A DNA stretch of 64,000 bases from Saccopteryx bilineata. Its lineage: Eukaryota; Chordata; Mammalia; Chiroptera; Emballonuridae. How positions within the stretch are numbered: the first letter of the stretch is position 1; the number at the start of each line of letters is the position of its first letter. This document shows positions 48,189-59,131 of this stretch, one piece after another. Where the stretch lies: the NCBI RefSeq assembly GCF_036850765.1, contig NC_089494.1:234936779-235000778 (forward strand), read 5' to 3'. The position numbers and the translations under genes were made by a program. The notes below the pieces were generated by a model that ran no database searches, was not told the DNA's origin, and saw nothing but the letters and a program-made list of their open reading frames with translations.

Positions 48189-51148
48189 AGGGGGTCCCAG
48201 AGAGTGAGATCCGGCCTCCACAGACCCCGGGGTCCCCGAGAGTGAGATCCGGCCTCGACAGACCCCGGGGTCCCCGAGAGTGAGATCCGGCCTCGACAGA
48301 CCCCGGGGTCCCCGAGAGTGAGATCCGGCCTCGACAGACCCCGGGGTCCCCGAGAGTGAGATCCGGCCTCGACAGACCCCGGGGTCCCAGAGAGTGAGAT
48401 CCGGCCTCCACAGACCTCGGGGTCCCCGAGAGTGAGATCCGGCCTCGACAGACCCCGGGGTCCCAGAGAGTGAGATCCGGCCTCCACAGACCTCGGGGTC
48501 CCCGAGAGTGAGATCCGGCCTCGACAGACCCCGGGGTCCCAAAGAGTGAGATCCGGCCTCGACAGACCCCGGGGTCCCGGAGAGTGAGATCCGGCCTCCA
48601 CAGACCCCGGGGTCCCAGAGAGTGAGATCCGGCCTCGACAGACCCCGGGGTCCCGGAGAGTGAGATCCGGCCTCCACAGACCCCGGGGTCCCAGAGAGTG
48701 AGATCCGGCATCGACAGACCCCGGGGTCCCAGAGAGTGAGATATGTCCTCAACAGACCCCGGGGTCCCAGAGAGTGAGATCCGGCCTCAACAGACCCCGG
48801 GGTCCCAGAGAGTGAGATCCGGCCTCGACAGACCCCGGGGTCCCCGAGAGTGAGATCCGGCCTCCACAGACCCCGGGGTCCCGGAGAGTGAGATCCGGCC
48901 TCCACAGACCCCGGGGTCCCAGAGAGTGAGATCCGGCCTCGACAGACCCCGGGGTCCCCGAGAGTGAGATCCGGCCTCGACAGACCCCGGGGTTGCAGAG
49001 AGTGAGATCCGGCCTCGACAGACCTCGGGGTCCCCGAGAGTGAGATCCGGCCTCGACAGACCCCGGGGTCCCCGAGAGTGAGATATGTCCTCAACAGACC
49101 CCGGGGTCCCAGAGAGTGAGATCCGGCCTCAACAGACCCCGGGGGTCCCGGAGAGTGAGATCCGGCCTCCACAGACCCCGGGGGTCCCGGAGAGTGAGAT
49201 CCGGCCTCGACAGACCTCAAGGTCCCAGAGAGTGAGATCCGGCCTCCACAGACCCCAGGGTCCCAGAGAGTGAGATCCGGCCTCCACAGACCCCAGGGTC
49301 CCAGAGAGTGAGATCCGGCCTCGACAGACCCCGGGGTCCCAGAGAGTGAGATCCGGCCTCCACAGACCTCGGGGTCCCAGAGAGTGAGATCCGGCCTCGA
49401 CAGACCCCAGGGTCCCAGAGAGTGAGATCCGGCCTCGACAGACCCCGGGGTCCCAGAGAGTGAGATCCGGCCTCCACAGACCCCAGGGTCCCAGAGAGTG
49501 AGATCCGGCCTCCACAGACCCCAGGGTCCCAGAGAGTGAGATCCGGCCTCGACAGACCCCGGGGTCCCAGAGAGTGAGATCCGGCCTCCACAGACCTCGG
49601 GGTCCCAGAGAGTGAGATCCGGCCTCCACAGACCCCAGGGTCCCAGAGAGTGAGATCCAGCCTCGACAGACCTTGGGGTCCCAGAGAGTGAGATCCGGCC
49701 TCCACAGACCCCGGGGTCCCAGAGAGTGAGATCTGGCCTCCACAGACCTCGGGGTCCCAGAGAGTGAGATCCGGCCTCGACAGACCTTGGGGTCCCAGAG
49801 AGTGAGATCCGGCCTCCACAGACCCCCGGGGTCCCAGAGAGTGAGATCCGGCCTCCACAGACCCCCGGGTCCCAGAGAGTGAGATCTGGCCTCCACAGAC
49901 CTCGGGGTCCCAGAGAGTGAGATCCGGCCTCCACAGACCCCCAGGTCCCAGAGAGTGAGATCCGGCCTCCACAGACCTCGGGGTCCCAGAGAGTGAGATC
50001 CGGCCTCGACAGACCTTGGGGTCCCAGAGAGTGAGATCCGGCCTCCACAGACCCCCGGGGTCCCAGAGAGTGAGATCCGGCCTCCACAGACCCCGGGGGT
50101 CCCGGAGAGTGAGATCCGGCCTCCACAGACCCCAGGGTCCCAGAGAGTGAGATCCGGCCTCGACAGACCCCGGGGTCCCAGAGAGTGAGATCCGGCCTCC
50201 ACAGACCTCGGGGTCCCAGAGAGTGAGATCCGGCCTCCACAGACCCCAGGGTCCCAGAGAGTGAGATCCAGCCTCGACAGACCTTGGGGTCCCAGAGAGT
50301 GAGATCCGGCCTCCACAGACCCCGGGGTCCCAGAGAGTGAGATCTGGCCTCCACAGAACCCCGGGTCCCAGAGAGTGAGATCCGGCCTCCACAGACCCCG
50401 GGGTCCCAGAGAGTGAGATCTGGCCTCCACAGACCCCCAGGTCCCAGAGAGTGAGATCCGGCCTCCACAGACCTCGGGGTCCCAGAGAGTGAGATCCGGC
50501 CTCGACAGACCTTGGGGTCCCAGAGAGTGAGATCCGGCCTCCACAGACCCCCGGGGTCCCAGAGAGTGAGATCCGGCCTCCACAGACCCCCGGGTCCCAG
50601 AGAGTGAGATCTGGCCTCCACAGACCTCGGGGTCCCAGAGAGTGAGATCCGGCCTCCACAGACCCCCAGGTCCCAGAGAGTGAGATCCGGCCTCCACAGA
50701 CCTCGGGGTCCCAGAGAGTGAGATCCGGCCTCGACAGACCTTGGGGTCCCAGAGAGTGAGATCCGGCCTCCACAGACCCCCGGGGTCCCAGAGAGTGAGA
50801 TCCGGCCTCCACAGACCCCGGGGGTCCCGGAGAGTGAGATCCGGCCTCCACAGACCCCGGGGGTCCCGGAGAGTGAGATCCGGCCTCCACAGACCCCGGG
50901 GGTCCCAGAGAGTGAGATCCGGCCTCCACAGACCCCCGGGGTCCCAGAGAGTGAGATCCGGCCTCCACAGACCCCCGGGTCCCAGAGAGTGAGATCTGGC
51001 CTCCACAGACCTCGGGGTCCCAGAGAGTGAGATCCGGCCTCCACAGACCCCCGGGTCCCAGAGAGTGAGATCTGGCCTCCACAGACCTCGGGGTCCCAGA
51101 GAGTGAGATCCGGCCTCAACAGACCCCGGGGTTGCAGAGAGTGAGATA
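48189..51148. repeat. 38-bp minisatellite, about 77 copies
   Basis: The unit includes AGAGAGTGAGATCCGGCCTC and a (G/C)ACAGACC(C/T)CGGGGTCCC segment. GTGAGATCC recurs at 48204, 48242 and 48280, a 38-bp period, with some 37- and 39-bp units. All three minus-strand frames stay open for hundreds of codons (one reads 1019 codons, 48060-51119) because the unit has no stop in any minus frame and its length is not a multiple of three. The plus strand is mostly closed by TGA in 'agtgagatc'. I treat the frames as artefacts. Confidence 0.95.
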
Positions 51149-51473
51149 CGTCTTTAATGGCTCTTAGCTAACTTTCCAGGTCCATGAAGGCCTGGCTGCA
51201 CTTATCAATTTTTATTTTCAAGAGATTCCCCCTCATACCTTCAATAGAGCTTTTTGGATGGATTCATGTCTTTTACTAAGATCTCTGACTGAGACACTGA
51301 AAAAGATATGCATCTGGTGAGTGAGTGAGTGAGTGACACACTTGTGAAAGTGACAGAGACCGTGAAACCCTTTGCTTCACCACGTTATTGTTTCCTGAGC
51401 CTTCCTTGGGAGCTCTAGACTCAGAACTCAAACACCCAAATCCAGGCCAACTGCCTTTCGGAAGCTCAGTAAA
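51149..51473. other. No gene recognised; GTGA run
   Basis: A short (GTGA)5 microsatellite lies near 51317-51336. Otherwise unassigned. Confidence 0.5.
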
Positions 51474-51490
51474 GCTCATTCTGCTTTCTT

Positions 51491-51854
51491 TTTTCTTTTT
51501 AAATTTTATTTATTTATTTATTTACTTACTTACTTCTTATTTACAGAGACAGAGAGAGGGATAGACAGGGACAGACAGACAGGAACGGAGAGATGAGAAG
51601 CATCAATCATTAGTTTTTCGTTGCACATTGCAATACCTTAGTTGTTCATTGATTGCTTTCTCAGATGTGCCTTGACCATTGGGTCTTCAGCAGATCCAGT
51701 AACCCCTTGCTCGAGCCAGCGACCTTGGGTCCAAGCTGGTGAGCTTTGCTCAAACCAGGTGAGCCCACGCTCAAGCTGGCGACCTCGGGGTCTCGAACCT
51801 GGGCCCTCAGCATCCCAGTCTGACACTCTATCCACTGCGCCACCACCCGGTCAG
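51491..51854 (-). mobile_element. tRNA-derived SINE (type 2) with 17-bp TSD
   Basis: The minus strand starts CCTGACCGGGTGGTGGCGCA with an A box (GTGGATAGAG). It carries the 'gagcaaggggttactgg' body and an (AAAT)n tail. The duplications GCTCATTCTGCTTTCTT (51474-51490) and GCTCATTATGCTTTCTT (51855-51871) differ at one base. Confidence 0.9.
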
Positions 51855-51871
51855 GCTCATTATGCTTTCTT

Positions 51872-52389
51872 CATGGGCAAGCACCAGCCCTCCTGACGGT
51901 AAGAGGTGCACCGAAGGCTGGCTGCTCCCCAGACATGACTAACACAACCGGTTGATACGGCAACGCCGACTGTGCGCCACATGAAGGGAGGACGCCACTT
52001 TGCGCAGGTCTGTCCGTGTTTCCAAGGGAGTAAGGTACAGTTAGAATTTACTGAGAATAGGACGTTTGATTTGAGGAGGGCACTTCAAAGCAGGGAGCTC
52101 CTTAGGGTTAGGTAAGGCTCATGATACAATAGTCCAGGATGGGTGGAAATAGCAAGCTAAGAATTTTGAGGCAAGGAATTCAAAGACTGCTAGGCACAAC
52201 TCTGTTGGGCTGAGGGGTTGGGAAGAGCATTGGGACATTCCTGGACAGGAAAAATAAAGTCATGGGTTGAAAAGAACCCTTAAAATCATCGTGACCACTA
52301 CTTCTTGTGCAAATGCTAAGGCAGACCAGCAATGACTCAACCCTGCCCCTAACCTTGGGGTTAAAGGGGAGTGGGGGAGAGAGGCTGGG

Positions 52390-52427
<38 letters not shown>

Positions 52428-53963
52428 CAGGTCACTGGGAGCGCTGAGAGGCAGAGCTTGGGAAACAGCGTGCGGTCCATCCACCCACCCAAGCAGTGAT
52501 TGACTTCCCTCTACCCTGACCTGATCCAAGTTAAACAACATGCCTTTCAAAACACGGAGAAATGTGCACCCAGAATGTGCTTCAACAACTCCAAAGCCAA
52601 TTATGGTCCATCTAATCTAACCAAAGCTGATTTCCTCAGGTGGCTGAGGAAAGGGTCAAACGGCCATTCCTGAGGATTTTTTCCACAGCCCTGGGCCAGA
52701 ACATGAAGTTCCCGGCATGTCCCCAGGGCCACAGCTCAACTGCTGAAGAGTTAAGCAGTTAAATCTTTTAATTTCTCTCCCTCTCCTGATAGTTATAATT
52801 ATGACATAGCAGTGAACTACAGCAAGCTCCCCCAGAGGCAGGGGTTCAGTATTCATTCACAAAGGAAACAAAAAGAAATCTTACTTTTTGTAAGATTTTA
52901 CTTTTCCACATGTGCATGATTTCCACTGATGCCGATTCAAAAAAAGACAAAGAGGTATTATTTGTTAATGAGAAAAAAAATCCGCACATCCACATTCATG
53001 TATTAATACGGATCCCGTCTGGCTCCCGAGCAGTCTGACTCGTGGAGAAGCTCTGAGTGCCCTCTAGAGGAATTCTGTCTCTATTGCAGCTCCTCACCGA
53101 GGAACCGAGCACACTGGCTAAATTCTGGAGAGCATTAACTTCTCAGGATATGTTATGCAAAATTTGAGGGGGTTTTGGCATTTTTTTTAAAATGCATGTG
53201 ATTTGTAACTTAGAGCCAAAGCAAGTGCTGTGATCAGAGTAAGAGCTGGACAGGTGAAGTTTAGTGAGTTTCTCTCTGCTAGAGCGACCCCCAGAGCAAG
53301 AGGACAGCTCAGCTCCCGCGGAAAAATTCAAGCAGGGCGGAATGAAGCCTTGCAAATCCCCTCTGTGGACTGTCCTCACTTCCCGTGCTGGCAATAACCA
53401 TTACTGCCTGGAGGGTGAACCCAGCCACCCCCTACAAGACCCCCTCATTCCCCTTTCTCTGAAGTTACACAAACCGTGGCAGAGGACCGATCAATATCAT
53501 CTGGGCCGCTAACAACCCGCATGACCCTGGGCAAGTCGTGTAACTTCTTAAAGGCTGAGGAAAGCCTGGGAATGCTGCGCCAGCAGCTGTGTGGCGAGGG
53601 GGACAGAAACCAATAAAATCTTGATATAAATGTCCCTTGAATTTTTTCTTCTCAAATATGATGCTGAGGATTGAGCACTGGGTGACAACAAAGTGAACAT
53701 GCACTTCAAACAGTTGAGTCATTCACATGTGAGAAGCCCTGCTGTGTGGTGTGACTACGGACTCATCAGAAAGTCGTTCGTGTCATCAGGGGGAAAATAT
53801 TTTTACTCATAGAGAGTGACTTTTTATATACAACACACCGAAAACAGTTTAAGGGCAATCCCTGGCGGTTCACCTTAGTAAAATACTGACGAAAATCTCA
53901 TTACATGGGAAGGAAATTATAGGAAGAGAATGAATGTCAAATCGACTTGGTTAAAACTGTGTG
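51872..53963. other. No gene recognised; contains G34 run
   Basis: Mostly unassigned. It holds the G34 run at 52391-52424 (see separate entry) and a MIR-like phrase 'catgaccctgggcaagtcgtgtaacttctt' near 53520. Confidence 0.45.
52391..52424. repeat. Uninterrupted run of 34 G
   Basis: Thirty-four consecutive G on the plus strand. Such length is rare because poly-G forms quadruplexes and is hard to replicate and sequence. The exact length may be an assembly estimate. Confidence 0.9.
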
Positions 53964-54340
53964 AGGTCCTGACTGATTGGCTCAGCGGTAGAGCGTCGGC
54001 CCGGTGTGTGGAAGTCCCGGGTTCGATTCCCAGTCAGGGCACACAGGAGAAGCGCCCATCTGCTTCTCTACCCCTCCCCATCTCCTTCCTCTCTCTCTCT
54101 CTTCCCCTCCCGCAGCCAAGGCTCCATTGGAGCAAAGTTGGCCCAGGCGCTGAGGATGGCTCTGTGGCCTCTGCCTCATGCGCTATAATGGCTCTGGTTG
54201 CAACAGGGCAATGCCCCAGATGGGCAGAGCATCGTCCCCTGGTGGGCATGTCAGGTGGATCCTGGTCGAGCACATGAGAGATTCTGTGTCTCTGCCTCCC
54301 CACTTCTAACTTAAGAAAAATACAAACAAACAAAAAAACC
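53964..54340 (+). mobile_element. tRNA-derived SINE (type 1)
   Basis: Head GGTCCTGACTGATTGGCTCAG with A box, B box (GGTTCGATTCC) and GC-rich body, ending in an AAACAAACAAA tail. Target-site duplication not secure. Confidence 0.87.
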
Positions 54341-54649
54341 TGTGCAATATTTTTAAAATAATAACAATATTAAGCATCTAGATTCAGAGATAGTTGTTTC
54401 AGATTATGTTGAATCTTGGGTCTGAAAATATTCCTTCTTTCTGGTATAATGAAATGAGCAGATGTTGGAGCCAGAGAACTCTGGGTTCGATGCTGCTTGA
54501 GGGTGCAGAGTCCAACCCACAAACATGAAACGGAGAAGCTTTTAGTCTAACTTTAATTCTATAAAGAGCCCCCATTCCACCAGGGGGCAAAAATGGGATC
54601 CGAGTCCATTACAGTCCCAATGTTTCCCCCCTAATCCGTAGAAGGAAGA
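54341..54649. other. No gene recognised
   Basis: Short unassigned stretch between a SINE and a hAT element. Confidence 0.4.
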
Positions 54650-54657
54650 GATTAGAT

Positions 54658-54870
54658 CAGTGGTTCCCAACCTTTCTAATGCCGTGACCCCGCAATACAG
54701 TTCCTCATGTTGCGGTGACCCCAAACCAAAAATAATTTTGGTGGCTACTTCATAACTGTAATTTTGCTACAGTTATGATTTGGAATGTAAATACCTGATA
54801 TGCATTATGTATTTTCCGATGGCTTTAGGCGACCCCGCTGGGGTCACGACACACAGGTTGAGAACCACTG
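54658..54870. mobile_element. SPIN-like non-autonomous hAT transposon
   Basis: The ends CAGTGGTTCCCAACC and (reverse complement of the right end) CAGTGGTTCTCAACC form a terminal inverted repeat. A perfect 8-bp duplication GATTAGAT flanks it at 54650-54657 and 54871-54878. Internal text such as TTCATAACTGTAATTTTGCT and 'ttccgatggctttaggcgacccc' matches, from memory, the SPIN (SPACE INVADERS) consensus. SPIN is a hAT family known for horizontal transfer among tetrapods. At 213 bp it is a short non-autonomous copy. Confidence 0.88.
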
Positions 54871-54878
54871 GATTAGAT

Positions 54879-56506
54879 GGTGTCACAGCATGGCAGGCTG
54901 GGGGTGGGTCTTCATAACTGTTGTCATCATCTGTCACATCCACGGAGCCCTCCTCTTCCCATCCAGGTTTCAGCTGTCACTCCACACGATCACTGCAGAT
55001 GATCCCTCTGTCCCCCAAGGTGCCTTCCAGTCGGTCCTCCCTGGCAGGGCCTGTGCCCACTTGAGCAGGTGACACCACGCTGCTGCTGGGGAACTGAGCG
55101 AGGCTGCCGGGGTGCAGCTATGCAGGACAAGCACAGCCACGCTCCCCAGAGTCCCGCTGCCACCTGGATAGGGGAGCAGATAGCTCTGCAAATGGACCCT
55201 GTTCCCCAAAACTAGCTGGGCTCGTGTTTCCCCCGCTCCTTACCTTCAGCCCACCTTTGAGGCTGAGGGATAAGGCTCTTCCTTTCTCAGGCACCAGCAG
55301 TGCCTGCTCATTTCCCGTCCTTTCCTTACTCTGCCTGCCACACTAAGGGATGCCAGCATAACCGGTAAGACAGTGTTTCTGGGTGTGTCTGAGGGACTGT
55401 CTTTGGAAGATTAGCTCTTGAATCAGAAGACTGAGTAAAGGTGATCACCCTGACCAACAAAGGCATCATCCAATCCAGTGAAGGCTGAAGAGAAAAAGGT
55501 GGAGGAAAGATGAGTTTGCTTTTTCTGCTTGAGGTCAGACACCACATCTGCTTCTGCGCTCGGGCCTCAGAGCTCTAAGTTCCTTGGGTCTTCGGACTCA
55601 GACTGAGGCTTACCATTGGCTCCCTGTTTTTTCTGAGCTCTGTGACCCCTGCGCAGTTCCTGTGACATCCCTTTCCTGAGCCTGTGGATGTCCGTGATGC
55701 CAGGAAATCTAAATGCTGCGGGAATTGGGGGAAGGGTCAAGAGTAACAAAAAATATTGTGGGGAGAGCGGGGAGTACGTGCTCCTAAACTTGCTGTGGGC
55801 CCTAGGTAAGCTCCTTATTCTCTCTGAGCCTCAGTTTATCCATCAGTCTAAAGGGAAAATGATGTCTATAATCCATCACATAGAGTCCTGAGAAGGACAG
55901 ACGTTAAATTCCAACTCAGCCGTTAAACCCTCTGTTCATTCTGTTAGCGCCCCGGACAGCAGAGAGCACAGAGGTCAGAGCACTCTGTTCAGAGCACTGC
56001 TTTCAATAAAGAGAAAAGGCAGAAGGAGAAGTGCACAGACATGCCCAGAGGCCCACATGGTCAGCAGAGGCACCTGGGGAAACAGAAGAGTAGGAGACAG
56101 GGAACCCGGACACACCACTGAGAAAAGGCCAGGACAAAGGTGCAGAATGACAGGGCCCACCCGGGGCTGCTCCGGCCACACACATGCTGTTCATCGGCTC
56201 AGGAAGATGGCTCCAGAGGCCTGCTCAGTCACAGCCATCCATCCGGAAAGTGCATCAGCAGCCACAGGGGCAGGTTTAGAAGACAGATGATGGCTCAGCG
56301 GCCGCACACCTGGTTCTGATGCCTCACTTCTGCCACCTGCTGGGAAAAATCCTCAGGTGAAGCTTCCTTGGTCAAATTGACCACCTTCATGAACTTGGGC
56401 ATACATTTTCCTGTTTCCTTACCTAAACTTGTTTTATTATAAACTGATATTTTCTTAATTTTGGACATCTTTAAGCAACACTATTTCATTAAGCCAAATT
56501 AGATGA
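54879..56506. other. No gene recognised; MIR trace
   Basis: 'ggtaagctccttattctctctgagcctcagtttatccatcag' near 55803-55845 is a sense MIR piece. The rest has only short frames. Confidence 0.45.
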
Positions 56507-56509
56507 TAA

Positions 56510-56640
56510 CACTGGGAAACAATTTTTTTTTTTCATTTTCTGTTGCATGAGGTTTTAGAACTGTTTCTATATATTTCTGCATTGCTGATATCAAATCTGA
56601 AATCCGTTTTTTGGTGCATGCTCTAGTTTTTATGCAATTT
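56510..56640 (+). repeat. Left terminal inverted repeat of the transposon
   Basis: Aligned to the reverse complement of 59132-59250, it shares CACTGGG at the tip, TGTTGCAT, GCTGATNTCAAATCTGA (56584-56600) and AGTTTTTATGCAATT (56625-56639), in the same order. A short T-run makes the left copy slightly longer. Confidence 0.85.
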
Positions 56641-56779
56641 TAATTTATTTTTGTTACAGTTAATGGCATACATTGGTTTTTAAATTGGAGTTAAAAGGCA
56701 ACGACTCTTGGATTGAACATAACCACAAGGCAATTAATGTTTTACAAACATCACTTTTACATAATTGTAGTTGTTTTTA

Positions 56780-57190
56780 TTTTTATTTATTTATTTATTT
56801 ATTTTTTCATTTTTCTGAAGCTGGAAACAGGGAGAGACAGTCAGACAGACTCCCGCATGCGCCCGACCGGGATCCACCCGGCACGCCCACCAGGGGCGAC
56901 GCTCTGCCCACCAGGGGGCGATGCTCTGCCCATCCTGGGCATCGCCATGTTGCGACCAGAGCCACTCCAGCGCCTGGGGCAGAGGCCACAGAGCCATCCC
57001 CAGCGCCCGGGCCATCTTTGCTCCAATGGAGCCCTGGCTGCGGGAGGGGAAGAGAGAGACAGAGAGGAAAGTGCGGCGGAGGGGTGGAAAAGCAAATGGG
57101 CGCTTCTCCTGTGTGCCCTGGCCGGGAATCGAACCCGGGTCCTCTGCACGCTAGGCCGACGCTCTACCGCTGAGCCAACCGGCCAGGGCC
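56780..57190 (-). mobile_element. tRNA-derived SINE (type 1) with 14-bp TSD
   Basis: The minus strand starts GGCCCTGGCCGGTTGGCTCAG and ends in an (AAAT)n tail. Perfect duplications TGTAGTTGTTTTTA lie at 56766-56779 and 57191-57204. It sits between the left inverted repeat and the gene of the DNA transposon, so it arrived after the transposon. Confidence 0.93.
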
Positions 57191-57262
57191 TGTAGTTGTT
57201 TTTAAATGTAAAAAATTATTATCTGATAAAAATACCTTCTTATTTTGTTTTAAGATTGAATC

Positions 57263-58903
57263 ATGGCTTCTTCGAGTAGGCATAAATGTAAGAATAGTCC
57301 TGACACCTCCTGTTATATATATGGCTGTTACACTTCAACGTCAAAGGTGCAATATTTCATCATTTGTGAACATGTGCATATATTTCCCATTTTCAAGTTC
57401 TCCTTGGCAATCAAGACAAGAATTGGGCTCCTCATATTGTGTGTCATAATTGTGAGGAAATGCTTTGTGACTGGACAAAAGGAAAATGCAAAGGAATGTC
57501 TTTTGGTATTCCCATGGTTTGGCGTGAACCTAAGGACCGCAGCAGTGACTGTTATTTCTGTCTGATCCATACAAAGGGCATCGGCAAGAAAAAACGGCAT
57601 ATAATTGCATATCCTAATATTCCTTCAACAATATGACCTATCCCACACTCTGAGACACTCCCGGTTCCAATTTTCAATGGTTTTATTTCTTCTAAGGATG
57701 AAGAAAGTGAATATGGTGATCAAGTGTATTTTGATAAGATGCATGAGGAAATGGTTGTAGAATCTAAAGGGTCTTCTTCTGATGCCAAGCAGTCATTAAC
57801 CCCTCAGCAGTTTAGCCAACCCGAATTGAATGACTTAGTAAGAGATTTGGGCTATCAAAGAAAGCAGCTGAGTCATTAGCCTCCAGGCTTCAAGAAAAGA
57901 ATGTACTTCACTGGTCAGCTAAAGTATCCCATTTCAGGAAGCGTGAACAAATTTTTGTGAACTTTCTTTTTGAAGACAAACACTTTGTTTACTGTCATGA
58001 TATCAGTAGTCCTCTCAGCCAGCTAGGTGTTACCACTTACAGTCCAACAGAATGGCGGCTAGTTCTTGACAGCTCTAAATGGAGTCTGAAATGTGTTCTC
58101 CTACACAACAGTAATGTTTATGCAGCAGTTCCAATTGGTTATTCAACTCATCTGCGAGAAGATTATAATGACATAAAAATTGTCCTCGACTTTCTGAAGT
58201 ATGAGGAGCATAACTGGATCATTTGTGTGGATCTTAAAATGGTAAATTTCCTGCTAGGACAACAGAGAGGTTTCACGAAGTATCCTTGCTTTCTGTGTTT
58301 GTGGGACAGCCAAGCTCAGGAGAAACACTGGACACAGAAGGAGTGGCTGAAACATGAAGCTCTGGAAGTAGGGATGCAAAATATTGTGAATGGACTTGTA
58401 GTAATCGAGACAGGATCATTTTTCTCCCACTTCACATCAAACTTGGCTTAATGAAGCAGTTTGTTCAGGCTTTGAATAGAGAAAGTGAATGCTTTCAACA
58501 TATTATTTCTGCTTTTCCTGCCTTGTCTTTCGAGAAGATAAAAGCAGGTATATTCAATGGACCTCAAATTCGAACCCTCATACGTGACGAGGAATTTGCC
58601 AGGAAGATGAATAAGGAGGAGAAAGCAGCATGGCAGTCTTTTGTGGCAGTTACAAAGAATTTCCTTGGCAACAAAAAAGCAGAAACCTATGAACTTCTGA
58701 TTCAAAGGATGCTGTTGGCTTTCCGTGACATTGGATGTAACATGAGCGTTAAGATTCACTTCCTGAACAGTCACTTTGATAAGCTTCCTGAAAATTTTGG
58801 AGCTGTTAGTGATGAGCAGACTACTGCTGGAGCATCAAACAAGATTTACCTCAACAAGTACACAAACGCAAGAGCTACAAATGCAAAATTTTTGCCTGAA
58901 TAG
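57263..58903 (+). pseudogene. Transposase-like gene, disrupted (family common in fish and invertebrates)
   Basis: A single-exon gene of about 540 codons, read in segments across frames: 57263 onward, 57439-57636, about 57637-57956, 57957-58447 and 58451-58903. The N-terminus is cysteine-rich: CKNSPDTSCYIYGC, then CHNCEEML, then DCYFCLIHTKG, a likely zinc-binding domain. The core has LVLDSSK (D at 58068), ICVDLKM (D at 58230), YPCFLCLWD and a following H, then LHIKLGLMKQFVQAL and PENFGAVSDEQ. I recognise this order from uncharacterised proteins abundant in fish and arthropod genomes; I know no function. The inverted repeats outside suggest a transposase. Lesions are at least two indels in 57310-57430, TGA at 57634 (probably from CGA), a 1-base loss near 57850 and an indel near 58420. 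The C-terminus after SDEQ looks deleted and rejoined. Confidence 0.78.
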
Positions 58904-59131
58904 AATTTAAATAAGTTTTGCGCAAATTTTATGATTAAAATAAGTGTTTTAATATGTTCTATTTTAAAACTGTAGACAAATTCCAATGCAATCATATCTT
59001 TTAGTGTATTAGTGTATTTACTGCATTATATAAATTATTATATTTTCACAAAGATGATGCCCAAGAAGACATTCTAGTTCATTATGTTAAATTAAATGTT
59101 GAAAATTTTACAAGATGAAAACTTAAATCTT

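Noticed and set aside
48060..51119. A 1019-codon open frame on the minus strand, with two others above 600 codons
   Set aside because: The frames coincide with the 38-bp minisatellite and all three minus frames are open, which the unit length and lack of stops explain. There is no protein domain.
43222..51148. CRISPR-like repeat array
   Set aside because: The repeats are contiguous without unique spacers and the genome is mammalian, so these are minisatellites.
56673..57195. Frames of 160-166 codons on the plus strand
   Set aside because: They read through a SINE on its antisense side. Similar peptides arise from the SINE at 37152-37551.
57263..58903. Functional host gene or processed retrocopy
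   Set aside because: The frame is broken several times, no poly-A tail or target-site duplication adjoins it, and the flanking inverted repeats fit a DNA transposon better.
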